A DNA stretch of 64,000 bases from contig JALRMH010000021.1 in NCBI GenBank assembly GCA_026119935.1, positions 62,001 to 126,000 on the forward strand. Direction: 5' to 3'. Origin of the DNA: Endothia cerciana (lineage: Eukaryota; Ascomycota; Sordariomycetes; Diaporthales; Cryphonectriaceae). Below are positions 22,459-33,426 of this stretch, piece by piece. The position numbers and the translations under genes are program-made. Position 1 is the first letter of the stretch. Each line of letters starts with the position of its first letter. The notes under the pieces are model-generated. The model saw nothing but the letters and a program-made list of their open reading frames with translations. It was not told the origin of the DNA and did not search any database.

Positions 22459-24163
22459 ATGCCGGCCTACCAACAGCAACCACCGGCCTCCCAGACCTGG
22501 GACCGCTGGCAGCAACACCAATCCGGTCCCGACTACCCAGTGATGAACGGGATGGTGGCCTTTGACCCGCGGGCAGCAGTCCCATCGTCGGCGGCCCTGC
22601 AGCGAGCACCAATGAACCCCCAGTACAGCTTGCCGACCTCGTACGCCGAGAGTCCTGTGACGCCCATGACTGCCTCGCCATACGGGGGCCAGAGTAACTT
22701 TGCAGACTACCAGCCGTATACCTACCAGACACCTACATCTTCTGCCCCCTTTACACAGATGCCAGCCCGGAGTCCCCTACGCCCGACGGCACCTCCTACG
22801 CCGCCTCTGGATGAGAAGCGTGGTGAGCGCTCCGGCAACGGGCAGAGGGCCAATGCTGGGAGGAGGGCCTCCAGGAAGAGTGTCTCAACTGTCAAATCTG
22901 AGTCAAGCAGCGGGACCAAGGAGATCAAGACGTGCCCCAAATACGTCAAGATCGACGGGACACTGCAGTTCGAGTCGACGAAGCCCGTCGACGTCTTCTT
23001 GAGGATGGCCCAGGGGCTAGCGATGCGGCCAAAGCAGGAACCGAACGCCGCAGAAACCCCGGAGTCAATGGCATCTCCAAGGCCAGAAGCGGTAATTTGA
23101 TACAGCCTCCTCCCAATGTATTGTTTATAGAGTGCTGACGGATACGGTTATCCATCAGGAAACTGGGTCCAAGGGGGGGGTCAAGAAGTTCCAATGCGAT
23201 ATATGCCCACAGCGATTTCACCAGAGGGCACAACTGAAGACGCACAAGCGGTCTCACACCGGCGAAAAACCACACGTGAGCCCCCCTGCCTGCAGCGCTT
23301 AGCTTTGAGCACGCATTTTCTGATATGTCGGCAGCAATGTGATATTTGTGGCATGCGGGTATCGCAGCCAGGAAACCTAAAGGTAAAGTAAAAGTCCTTG
23401 TCATCCCAAGCCGCCTGCTATCTTCCAAGCGATACAACGCCACAGGTCTCTGACTCTGGTATATTTTCAGGCACACAAAAGGAAGCATACCCAGGAGAAG
23501 CCGTACGGCTGCCATGTCTGCAACCTCAGGTTCTCTTCGAACGGAGGGTTGAAGGTTCACGTCAGGAACAAGCACGAATACGCACCCAAAAAGCCATGCC
23601 CAATGGATGGCTGCAAGAAGGAGTTTAGCACCATCGGTAATATGAAGGTGAGCGATTGTTTCGCAGCCTCCGCCCTGAAGCCCAACGACACTAACCACAT
23701 CATTCCTGCCCGTCAGGTTCACATCGGCAAGTTCCACAACAAGGAGCTCGGGAAACACATGAAGATAATGGCAGAACTGAAGACGTTCGACGGCCTGCCC
23801 GACAAGCTCCGGACCCTGCTGGAAACGCTACTCCGCATCTACAAGAACAGCAACTGCGGCATCAAGGGACGGGGCACGGCGCCCAAGGAGGAGAAGGAAG
23901 ACAAGCCACAGGGTCTCAAGCGAGAACCCGTCCGGCATGAGATGACCCCCGTGAGCCCGGCGTCGACCAATGCTGTGCAGGACTACCGGCAATATTACGA
24001 CCAGCAGAACCAGCAGCACTACCACAGCCTGCCTTACCCTGCTGCGCAGGCACAGCAGCAGCCAGGCTATCTTCAGTCCCCGATGCACCACCCGCAACAC
24101 CAGGTGTATCACGGGCTGCCCCAGCCTGGGGCCTACAATGTGGGGTGGACTCACTACCACTGA
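22459..24163 (+). CDS. Azf1-like C2H2 zinc-finger transcription factor
   Basis: Five exons (22459-23091, 23159-23275, 23335-23382, 23471-23647, 23717-24163) encode 473 residues. All introns are phase 0. Residues 1-211 are Gln/Pro/Ser-rich and probably disordered. Four C2H2 fingers follow: C224-C227-H240-H244, C252-C255-H268-H272, C280-C283-H296-H301 and C309-x4-C314-H327-H332. TGEKPH and TQEKPY linkers join the first three. Finger 4 with its C-x4-C spacing and NMKVHIGKFH helix resembles the last Azf1 finger. Introns 3 and 4 cut inside fingers 2 and 4. The C-terminal tail is rich in Gln, His and Tyr. The start at 22459 has a CACCATGCC context; an in-frame extension upstream is possible but starts in a poor context. 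It is presumably a nuclear sequence-specific regulator; targets are unknown. Confidence 0.88.
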
Positions 24164-26667
24164 TGGGGTTTCTGCTGCCATTTCAAGAAGCAAACACCTC
24201 CCCCCCCAAAAAAAGAAGACTCGACGTTCCATAACACAACCAGGGAACAACAACGACGCGACATGAGAGATAACGAGATGACACCAATGCGGGCGTCGGC
24301 GCAGCAGCAGACGCAGGAACGAATCAGGGGCAGGCGTGTCCCAACACGCCACGACGAACTGTCCATGGCGGCGCAGCAATCCGGCCAGGGGGCATGCAGA
24401 GAGCATTTCCTAAAAAGTTCAGCGGTGCAAAAGTGGGCGAAGCGATTCACATCAGGTCAGGCTATTAGGCTGGACCCACGGAAATTCCCTGTTCCCATAT
24501 CCGTCTTGATTTCCATTATTTTTGCATTTTTCCTTCCTTGTCTTTCCTCTTTCTCTACTTTGCTTTTCCTTCTCTTTCTTGGAGCAGCCCGCAGGCTCTC
24601 TCCTGCAGTTCCTCCTTTTCCCTCCTCCTTCTTCTTCTTGCCTGGATGTGCAGCAAGAAACTCGAGCATGTACCACAAGCACCTTGTTTGTTCGAGCACT
24701 GCACCAGCTTACATATCATGTACATCTACACAGCGATGCCCTTTTTTTTTTTCCTTTTTTTTTTCTCTCTTCACTTCCTGATGGGTTCTCACGTCTGTTA
24801 CGACTTGCTTTGAACTTTCCTAATATTCTCATGACCATGCACACACGGCGTGACCTCACCATACATACGGCAATGGGGGCCATTGGAGTTAGCAGCACAC
24901 AGCGGTGTCTCAAGAAGGAAGAAGGGGATATCCCGGCGAAACAGGAGGAAGAACGGGGCTGGTCACTGGCGAAATCAGGAGGGGCATAGGAAAAGCGTTC
25001 AAAATCGCACAGTACGATGAATCTCAAGTATTGTTAGGCTCATGGGTCCGTTATTCAAGGAGGGGGGGAAGAAGGGGGGGAAAAAAAAAGGAAAAAAAAA
25101 AAAAGACACAATAAATAAACGGTGTTCTTTAGCAGAATGGGAATCACACTTTGAGCATGCCCGCTGTCTCTTGTGAAGGATCGATGTGTGGGCGTGGCTT
25201 ACCCCAGACCCTTGGGATCTTTCGCCCCCCGATCCAGGTTCGGGGGGCCTAACTGATCGCTTGCATACGGTTGGGCACATGCGCACGGAGGCGAGGCAAG
25301 GCCTGAACCCCCCGGGGCGTGGCATCACACTGAATCCTCACCGGGCGGTGGGTCAGGACATCATCCTTCGCGCGAGGAGACATACCCGGTTCTGGCAGGT
25401 CTATCCGCCCTTGACAGCTTGTAGGCAGTGAAGAGGAGGATTTTTCAATAGGCTCATCGCTGCCGGCGCCGTGGGATGAGATCGGGGGCTTGCAGGGCAG
25501 GGCAGGAATGATTTGAGGCGGGTTCTTCAGGATGGGCCCAGAACCAGCTTATTGACATGTCATAATCCAACCCCCGCCAGCCTCGTTCCTCGTCCTGAAC
25601 ACACCCCCCCCCCCCGTCCTCGGCCCCGACAAGCAAGCCTTGATGCCCATAATACCCACTGCCGGAAACCCCCACACATAAGCAGAGCTTTCGTCTTCCC
25701 CCGCCGCGGGGACCACGGCCTGGAGCGGAGAGGCACACAGACATCACTTCACGCACGGGGCAGGGTGTCAATCAGGGTGCTGACACACACGCTATACCCT
25801 ACCCTACCACACACACCCTCCCAGGGAGAGAAAGAAGGCAAAGGGGAGGAGGGGGGACCAGAACCCAGGGCCCAGAGATACGGTCGCGCAAGCGCGGCTG
25901 ACCACCGGTTGGAAGGATCCGCCGCCTCCCCCCCCCCCTCCTCCGGCCGCCCACGGTCAGATTAGCGAGATCAGATAAAGGTGGTTATGGTGCGCGGTAA
26001 GCAGACCGGGCGTTCGTCTGGATGGACGAGGAGATGCGGCACTCCTGGCGACCAGATTAAACTCGGGCCACGCAAGACAGAATACAAGACAGAAGGACGA
26101 GACGAGACAAGGCGAGATTGTTTATCGTCACCTGCAAGATGACAAGACCCCCAGAAGGCCAGCCCCAGAGAGGTTTGGGGGGAGGGGGGGGGGGGAGACA
26201 AGACCATTGACTGCCGCCGTTTGTCTGTTGCTTGGTTTGCTGTTGTTTGTTTGATGGCGGAGAGGCTAGTGTGCTTCCCCCGGCCAAGATGACGGGACGA
26301 TGATGGCGACCCCCCCTCGAACGAGAGGGTGATGGTTCTCCGGCGAGGTGGGGCCCTGGCCCCCCTGGGCCCTTGTATGGGTTCCCGGATCGGGAAGCTG
26401 TTCGTCTCTCTCCCTCCCTCCACCCCCCCCCCTCTCTCTCGCCCTCGCGGCATTAGGTAGTGCGGGCGGGGGTGCTCCCTTGGGCTCCCCCGGTAGGAGG
26501 GTTGCCGCCGCTGGTGCCGTGCACGTACACGAGACGAGGCATAGCACAATTACAGGTATGTGGTGCGGCGGTGCCTTAGTGCCCACTGTGCTTGTCTACT
26601 GAGTATACATGCAAGGAACAGGAGGGGCCGGGGGGCCTGTGACAGCTTGGGTCTGTTCCCTACCTGG

Positions 26668-26672
<5 letters not shown>

Positions 26673-26704
<32 letters not shown>
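26673..26704. repeat. (CT)16 microsatellite
   Basis: Uninterrupted CT dinucleotide array in a gene-free region. Confidence 0.95.
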
Positions 26705-26707
<3 letters not shown>

Positions 26708-26889
26708 AGGGTACCAGTACACGATACATACATCCTGATCTTGGCGCTGCAGGTCGAGGCTGGGAACCCGACTCCCCTCCCGGGGGCCAGGAGCTGCCTC
26801 AGGCGGGCGAGGAGAGCAGGGCCGTCTTTGGTTTTCCCTCCCACTATACCGCATCGACTCTGGGGAGGTGGGTGGTGGGTGAGGGGTGT

Positions 26890-26910
26890 CTCCTCCTCCT
26901 CCTCCTCCTC
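26890..26910. repeat. (TCC)7 trinucleotide run
   Basis: Pure CTC/TCC trinucleotide repeat in a gene-free region. Confidence 0.9.
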
Positions 26911-27194
26911 TGGCAGATCGCGTACGTTACATGCATGCAGACACCACGTACGGGAGGCAGACAGACAGATACGCAGCAGGACCTCATAGGACAGGCAGGT
27001 GATCAGGAGATCGGGATGACAACTCACCTACATGAATGCTGCAGCATCGTCTTTCTGGAAGCGTGCATGCACATGACGCCCTCACCGCCCTAGGAGACTA
27101 CCTACAGATACAGGAACAAACAACAGCAAGAACAACAACCACCCCCCCGCCCCCCCAAATTCCCGCAGACCAACGCCAGGGCAGGGGGAAAAGG

Positions 27195-27240
<46 letters not shown>
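27195..27240. repeat. Poly-A tract of 46 bases
   Basis: A46 preceded by a C-rich stretch and AAGG. No reverse-transcriptase, LINE tail or target-site duplication was recognised beside it. A length this great may also be an assembly estimate. Confidence 0.95.
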
Positions 27241-27241
<1 letters not shown>

Positions 27242-27651
27242 ACGCGATGCAACCCACATCGTCGAACGGATTCGTCGAGGCGGTTTGCGACCATCACCGT
27301 CAACACGAGGGCCTCACCGCCGCGGCGGCGGCCCCAAGCAGCAGGCAAACACTGGTGGCAGTGTGTCGACCCTGGATGCCTGCACGCAAGTCAAGGTGGT
27401 CCCATGTCAACCGGAAAAGAAGAAGAAGAAAGAAGAAAAAAAGGAAAGCAAAGAGAGAGGTCGTCCGTCCCAAAAATAGACTTTTGTCTGACCCGTCTCT
27501 GCCGCTGCGTGTCTGGGGGCTTGCTGCTGCTGCCACACACGACTTCGATCACGCATGGTGTCGGCATGGCAGGGCATTAGGAGATTAGAGGGGGAGGCCT
27601 GGGAATTACACTAGTGCGTACTGTATGCCGCAATAAACCAAACTTGGCTGA

Positions 27652-27694
27652 CCGTGCCCTGACCGTGCCCTGCCCTGCCCTGCCCTGCCCTGCC
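27652..27694. repeat. (CCTGC)n pentanucleotide repeat
   Basis: About six tandem TGCCC units following two longer copies of GACCGTGCCCT. Confidence 0.85.
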
Positions 27695-28493
27695 ACTGCT
27701 GCCATCTACATAGTACCGCCCTCGCGCCCGCCGGCCCGTGTCCGTTGGCCCCGGGACGGAAAGTTCTCGACTGCAGCGCACAGATGTTCATGTCGTTGAT
27801 CGATCCATCTTCGATTTCCCGTCGTATCCACAGGCTGGATGCTGCGCTGGCAGGTACAATCTCTCCGACGTGCAGCGGGCACCCCCCCTCGCCCGGCCTC
27901 GCCTGGGGGAGAGAGGCAGGGTGTCACCTCGCTTGAGATGGGAGGCGCCAGCAAGGGTTTTTTTTCTTTTTCTTTCTTTTTTCTGACACTGACCTGACGG
28001 GTTCTGCAGGACTGGCAGAGGATGCCCGCCCGCCCGCTCAGCCCTAGCTGCAGAGAGAGATGATAATCACCCATCCATTGGGGGGGGGGGGGCACGTCCC
28101 GCCCTCCCCCCTTCTCCCCACCGCGCACACACACACACACCATGTTCTCATAGTCCACGGCCTAACCAGTCGTGTCTGAGACATATGCAACGACGGCACG
28201 GGAACCTGCGAGAGGCTCTTCCGGAGCAGGCATGACCGCGGCGCTGCAACACAGACCGACAAGATCGAGGCACGTTCGTTCGCTCGGCACCGTCAAGCAG
28301 AAGCCTCCACCCCCCCCCCGGACAAGGATAGATAGATCGCTCTTGGCTATTAGGCACCGTCCTGGGACCATCTGCGCCGCCCCCTGCTGCCTCGCCGGGC
28401 CGCAGATGGGGTCGGCGACCTTGTCGCATCCGCGCGCTGTCGTATGATCCGGCTGACCGCATGTACCCGGGAGTTCGGTCACCGTCACCCGAG

Positions 28494-29304
28494 CTAGCCC
28501 CCATGTAACGTCGACACGAAGAGGATGCTGTCACCGCTCTTGATCTCGTAGGCCTCCTCGCCCTCGAGTTCCCAGTCCGCATCGTTGATCAGGACTAGGA
28601 TGCCTGGGCGGCTGGGAGAAGGAAAGAAAGAGAGGAAAAAAGGCTTAGCACAGGCTCGTATTCTGACTGCGGGGTGGGGGGGGGGGGAAAGGGGTGCAGA
28701 TGTAGCAAGGCAAAGGTCGCCGACACAGATCCGGGGACGCAGGAGGCCCTCCCCCGGGGGGGAGGGGGTCGGTCTCGATGAGCAGCAGGTGTGTACATAC
28801 ATGTGATGGTCCAGGACGAAAAGCTCCTTGCGGCCGTCCCTCATGACGTTCTCGCACAGGTGGTCTATGAGGTAGGCGATGTCCACAGGCTTGCCGTCTC
28901 TGCCATGGGCTGGGATGGCGAGCTTGTGGTGCCGCCGGTCCGAGAAGAGCATCTCCAGCCCGCCCCTACAGGCGTGGCCGTCAGCAATGGGATCCCTTGC
29001 TTGCCCTTCCCGTCCTCCATATTGAGCCATGTGGTCCGCACGCGGATGATCAGACACACGCCCTTCGCATGAATCCTGTGTTCATGTCGGTCTCTCCTCC
29101 CGCTGCTGCTGTGCCCGCGGAGCGCAGCGTAACACAGCACGGCGCGGCACAGGCACACAAGGATAGGGGCCACGAACGGCTGCGGGTGAGGATGAAGGGG
29201 GGGGGGGGGGTTGAGGACAGGGACAAGGCTTGAACTCACGTAAACTCCACGGTGATGGCCAGCTGCGGCGCCTCTGTCGCCTCTGTCGCCTCTGTCTCCG
29301 CCAT
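28494..29304 (-). CDS. urm1: Ubiquitin-related modifier Urm1
   Basis: Beta-grasp sulfur carrier; thiocarboxylated at its C-terminal Gly-Gly by the Uba4 E1, it donates sulfur for 2-thiolation of U34 in cytosolic tRNAs and can be conjugated to proteins. Exons 29304-29240, 28965-28801 and 28611-28494 give 115 residues. The protein starts MAETEATEATEAPQLAITVEF, continues TGGLEMLF in the family position, and ends RPGILVLINDADWELEGE ... LFVSTLHGG, the diagnostic Urm1 C-terminus with GG114-115. The EAT repeats at the N-terminus come from a 9-bp DNA repeat and are unusual. Both introns (274 and 189 bp) are longer than most in the window and contain C-homopolymer tracts on the sense strand. Divergent neighbour: elp2. 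Confidence 0.95.
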
Positions 29305-29537
29305 GATGATGACTTCTTCCTACTGTCGTCCTCCTCCTCCTCCTTCTTCTTCCTGAGGTGACGAGTCGCTCCTTGCTGCCCTGCTTGCTTCCTAGCAGAC
29401 ACGCGGTCCGTCCCTCAGCGATGGGTTGCGGCTCTGCGGACGTCGTCGTTGTAGTCGAAAGTTTATTTGGTTCTAGGGAAACTCGCTACCACCAGAAAAA
29501 GGCCAAGACGGGGGCGCCACTAGATGGCTCGCTGCCC

Positions 29538-29563
29538 GCACAGTGCGAACTGCGGCACTGTGC
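29538..29563. promoter_or_regulatory. Inverted repeat in the urm1-elp2 promoter
   Basis: GCACAGTGC (29538-29546), an 8-base spacer, then GCACTGTGC (29555-29563). The centre is within about 20 bp of the midpoint between the two ATGs. It is a candidate dimeric factor site; no known factor is assigned. Confidence 0.45.
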
Positions 29564-29734
29564 AGCTCAAAATTTGGGCCTCAGACTCCCACAGACTCGC
29601 TCACCCGCCCGCCCACCACCCAACGGCCATGAAAATTTTCACAACGTGCCTCACAGACTTTTTCGAGAGTCTCCTAGGCCACGCATAATTCTGTATCGTA
29701 TAATCCCGCGTGGCCATCTTGGGAAAGAGGAAGG

Positions 29735-29770
29735 AAAAAAAAAAAAGAGGAAAAAAAAAAAAAAGAAAGA
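29735..29770. repeat. Poly-A rich tract before elp2
   Basis: Two long A runs separated by GAGG, 70-100 bp upstream of the elp2 start. Poly(dA:dT) tracts of this kind commonly exclude nucleosomes at fungal promoters. Confidence 0.6.
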
Positions 29771-29837
29771 AGGCCAGAGAGGGTCCACCTGCGAGAGCTG
29801 CTGCGGGAATATGAGAGGCCCATCTCTGAGGTGAACC

Positions 29838-31943
29838 ATGGGAGATGTCAAAGTGGACATCGAATACCTCTCCATAGGCGCCAACAGGCAGACCGCCGCC
29901 GGGGACTGGAACGCCGACGGCACCGTTGCCTTTGGGGCGGATACGAACATTGCATTATGGAGGCCAAACGTGAGAGCAACCCCACCTCGCGATGAGAGAG
30001 AGATATATAAAAACCCCCCCGGGCTAAGATATCGTGCCAGGACCCGATACCAAGGGGCATACTGAGGCTCCTCAGCGGACATGAGGGCCTTGTCAAGGCC
30101 GTGAAGTTCCTCCCTGGAAGGGCAGGGGATGGGGCCGCGCACCTCGTCAGCGGGGGCGACGACCGGTGTGTCAAGCTCTGGAGGCTGGACACGGGGACCG
30201 GCAGCGCCTCGTGCGTCCAGACCGTGCTGGAGCACACCGCGCCGGTCAACTGCATCGCGGCGGCCCTGAGGCCGAGCCAGGCCGGGGACGATACTACCCA
30301 GGGCGGCACGATATTCGCCACCGGGGCGGCGGACGCGACGGTCAAGATATGGCACTTCGACGGCGCCGGGATCAAGGTCCTCCAGACCATCGAGACGACC
30401 GCCCCCAGATACCTTCCCCTCGCCGCCGCCCTGAGCCCACTCGGCGGCGGCGGCGGCGGCGGCGGCAACAACTTCATCCTCGCCTCCGCCGGGACGAGGG
30501 ACATCATCCAGGTCTACACCGGCTCCCTCACCTCCCCCCCCTCGGCCGCCGCCGACTTCGTCCTCCGTGCCACCCTCACCGGCCACGAGGGCTGGATCCG
30601 CACCCTCGACTTCGCTCCCGAGACACCCGGCGCCCCCTCGTCCGACCTCCTCCTCGCCTCGGCCAGCCAGGACAAGTACATCCGCCTCTGGCGGGTCCAC
30701 GCCGGGTCCGAGCTGCCCACCCAGGCGGCCACGGCGTCCGACCCCACCGCCGGCGCGTACCTGCCGGGCAGGTCACCAGGCAACAAGGCCCACCGGTTCA
30801 GGACCACCGGGGCGGGCGGGGCCCAGGCGGGCTACTCCGTGACGTTCGAGTCGCTCCTCTTCAACCACGACGACTGGATCTACAGCGCCAGGTGGCACAT
30901 GGGCGGCGGGGCGCCGCGGCTCCTGTCCGCGTCGGCGGACAACTCCCTCGCCGTCTGGGAGGCGGACGCCCCCTCGGGGATCTGGGTGACCACCGCGCGG
31001 CTGGGGGACATCTCCCGCGAGAAGGGCGCGACGACGGCGACGGGCAGCGTCGGCGGGTTCTGGACGGGCCTGTGGTCGCCGTCCGGGGCCACCGTCCTCG
31101 CCCTCGGGCGCACCGGCTCCTGGCGCAGGTGGGACTGGGACCCCGCGCGGCACGCCTGGGGCCACCAGCAGCGGGGCACCTCCGTGTCGGGCCACGTCCG
31201 GCCCGTGACTGGCATCGCCTGGTCCCCCTCGGGCGGCTACCTGCTGTCCGCGGGCGCCGACCAGACGACGCGCCTGCACGCGCGCTGGCGGGAGACCGGC
31301 ACGTGGCACGAGATGGCGCGCCCGCAGATCCACGGCTACGACCTGAACTGCATCGACACGCTCTCCGAGGCCCGGTTCGTCTCCGGGGCCGACGAGAAGC
31401 TCATGCGCGTTTTCGCCGAGCCGCGGGCCGTGGCGCGGATGCTGCGCGGCGTGGCGGGCATCGGCCCGGAGGGGGGGGAGGAGGGGGAGGAGGGCGCGGA
31501 TGCCGTGCCTGACGCGGCGGACATGCCCGTCCTCGGGCTCAGCAACAAGGCCACGGTCGAGGGGGAGGGGGAGGGGGATGGCGACGGCGACGGCGCCGAG
31601 GCGGGCGACGCCGCGCCCGGGGCCGCGCTGGACGTCCGCCGCCCGCCCCCCGAGGAGTCCCTGTCGAGGCGCACGCTGTGGCCCGAGGTCGAGAAGCTCT
31701 ACGGGCACGGGTACGAGATCTCGTGCCTGGCCGCGAGCCACGACGGGCGGCTGGTCGCCAGCGCGTGCAGGGCGAGCAGCCTGAACCACGCCGTGATCCG
31801 CATCTTCGAGACGGGCCGGTGGACAGAGCTGCGGCCGCCGCTGGCCGCGCACACGCTGACCGCCACGCGGCTGCGCTTCAGCGGCGACGACCGCCACCTG
31901 CTGAGCGTGGGCCGCGACAGGCAGTGGGCCGTCTACGAGAGGA

Positions 31944-31979
<36 letters not shown>

Positions 31980-32567
31980 AGGGGGGTGGGGAGGGGGGGA
32001 TGGGGTACGGGCTGCTTCAGGCCGAGCCGAAGGGGCACGCGAGGATGATCCTCGACGGGGCCTGGGCGCCGGCCGTGGGCGGGCAGGGCAGGATCTTCGC
32101 CACGGCCGGGAGGGACAGGAGCGTGAAGGTGTGGATGACGAGGGAGGGAGGCAGGTTCGGGCTGGCCGCGGCCGTTGTGGGCGACCAGCCCGCGACGGCT
32201 GTTGACTTCCTTGCGAGGCCCAGCGGTGGGGGCCGGCTCGTGCTGGCCTCCGGCAGCGAGGCAGGCAAGATCAGCATACATACCCTCAGGGTGGACGGCG
32301 GCGACCTGTCCGTCACCTCGACATCGACGCTCCAGCCAGGGTAAGTCGAGAAACGCTCCCCCCCCCCCCCCCAATCTGCGCACATCTTTTTCGGGACGGG
32401 ACAAGACTGACCCTGCAGCAAGACTCTGCCTTCCCAAAGCCGTCCTGCAGCTCTCATGGCGGCCATCTAACAGGGATGGGGGCGAGGACGGGGGCGAGGA
32501 CGGGGGCGAGCTCGCCATAGCAGGCGGCGACAGCTCCCTCAGGATCTACAAGGTCAGGAACCTATGA
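29838..32567 (+). CDS. elp2: Elongator complex subunit Elp2
   Basis: Twin WD40-propeller scaffold of Elongator, which installs the cm5/mcm5 side chain on wobble uridine 34 of tRNA. Exons 29838-29969, 30041-32340 and 32423-32567 encode 858 residues, close to the usual size. Family blocks are clear: GHEGWIRTLDF, LLLASASQDKYIRLWRV, FNHDDWIYSARWH, LLSASADNSLAVWE, GGFWTGLWSPSG, GHVRPVTGIAWSPSGGYLLSAGADQT, HGYDLNC and LYGHGYEISCLA. The third-exon acceptor was chosen at 32422 (CAGCAAG) because the CAG three bases upstream breaks the frame. Coding DNA is extremely GC-rich and includes (GGC)n encoding Gly near 30442-30466, a GCG run encoding Ala near 31947-31979, and a 12-bp repeat encoding DGGE units near the end. 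A large antisense open frame here is a GC-bias shadow. Confidence 0.95.
30442..30466 (+). repeat. (GGC)8 coding repeat in elp2
   Basis: Encodes a glycine run in a loop of the N-terminal propeller. It is length-variable by nature. Confidence 0.85.
31947..31979 (+). repeat. (GCG)n coding repeat in elp2
   Basis: Encodes an alanine run followed by EGGGEGG, in a loop of the C-terminal propeller. Confidence 0.85.
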
Positions 32568-32949
32568 GCACGGACAGGACTACAGGTGGTGACAGGTATG
32601 CCGGGTGTTGGGATGAGGCATCCATTCCTCCTCTAAAGCTCGGTGAGAGCCAAGTCTAAACATTAAATACGGGTTCTTGTAGCTTCATGCCCGTGTTATG
32701 CCGTAAATCATACCCGTACATACGGTCCATGCCGAAGCAGCCACTAGGCTTGCCTGCTCGACTGTTTGAAAAAAACGCCTTATCCCAGGCCAAAGCACGC
32801 ACCCGGGCAGACAAACGTGCTCACAAGAGCCCTGCCAGGCACGCATTATAGGGAGAGAGAGAGGATAACCCCTCGACCCGGCACAACCATTCTCCTCTTG
32901 TCGGCCCAGAGGTGGTGGGTTCCTCGCCGATCAGAAGCAGACCGACCGG
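32568..32949. other. Convergent intergenic spacer
   Basis: 3' ends of elp2 (plus) and the SPT small-subunit-like gene (minus) face each other across 382 bp. No further gene is seen. Confidence 0.5.
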
Positions 32950-33426
32950 TCACAGCTCAGCCTTGACGGCCCCCTCGGCGACACGCACAGCGGCCCTCGC
33001 CGTCTCGGTGCCCAGCACCGCGGCCGCCGTCTTCGTGGAGCTCGCGTTCTGGACGAGCGTGCGCGCCGTCTCCCTGGCGACCTCGAGCGCCGAGTCGCCG
33101 TGGATGTAGAACCAGGCGCGGCCGGCGAGGAACATGATGTGGTGCGGGAGGTAGAGGATGGTGGCGATGGCGGTGAGGGAGAAGAGGAGGAAGACGATGG
33201 ACCCTGGCCGGGGGGAAAAAAAAGAGAGACACTTTGCGTTAGCAGGGAGGGAAGACGAGCGGGGGTCTGTCGAAGGGCCGCAGGCCCACGTTGAAGGGGA
33301 AGGCAACCTACAGAAGATGAACTTTTCCAGCGGTGTGAAGATGTATACACTAAATGTCACCTCTACCTGGTAGATCTTCAGCTGCAGCCACTTCACGAAG
33401 GACTGCATCGTTGACCCGGACGACAT
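32950..33426 (-). CDS. Serine palmitoyltransferase small-subunit-like membrane protein
   Basis: Exons 33426-33312 and 33203-32950 give 122 residues. The central block WLQLKIYQVEVTFSVYIFTPLEKFIF, broken here only for description, is followed by a hydrophobic SIVFLLFSLTAIATILY helix and LPHHIMFL. This Y-x-V-T-x-x-x-Y-x-x-x-P-x-E-K ... LPxHI layout matches the SPT small-subunit family (ssSPTa/Tsc3-like), which activates the first enzyme of sphingolipid synthesis in the ER. The intron splits a Trp codon at the start of the helix. The C-terminal 50 residues (Ala-rich, predicted amphipathic helix) exceed the animal proteins. An alternative start at the internal Met7 is possible. Function is inferred from the motif pattern. 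Confidence 0.72.
   Translation of the reverse strand: MSSGSTMQSFVKWLQLKIYQVEVTFSVYIFTPLEKFIFCRLPSPSTWACGPSTDPRSSSLPANAKCLSFFSPRPGSIVFLLFSLTAIATILYLPHHIMFLAGRAWFYIHGDSALEVARETARTLVQNASSTKTAAAVLGTETARAAVRVAEGAVKAEL

Larger units (their letters stand above)
24164..28493. other. Second gene-poor stretch, rich in simple repeats
   Basis: Between the zinc-finger gene and URM1 (convergent ends). I see poly-T/poly-A, poly-C/poly-G, (CT)n, (TCC)n, (CCTGC)n and an A46 tract, but no supportable gene. Open frames here are biased by these repeats. Confidence 0.55.
29305..29837. promoter_or_regulatory. Divergent promoter region of urm1 and elp2
   Basis: 533 bp between the start codons of two genes of the same tRNA-modification route. 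A perfect 9-base inverted repeat lies near its middle. An A-rich tract (29735-29770) precedes elp2. Confidence 0.65.

Noticed and set aside
30166..31512. 448-codon open frame in another frame of elp2
   Set aside because: Arg/His/Pro-rich shadow of the same GC-rich exon.
30773..32518. 581-codon open frame antisense to elp2
   Set aside because: GC-bias shadow: Pro/Arg/Gly-rich translation without domains, while the plus strand encodes a clear Elp2.
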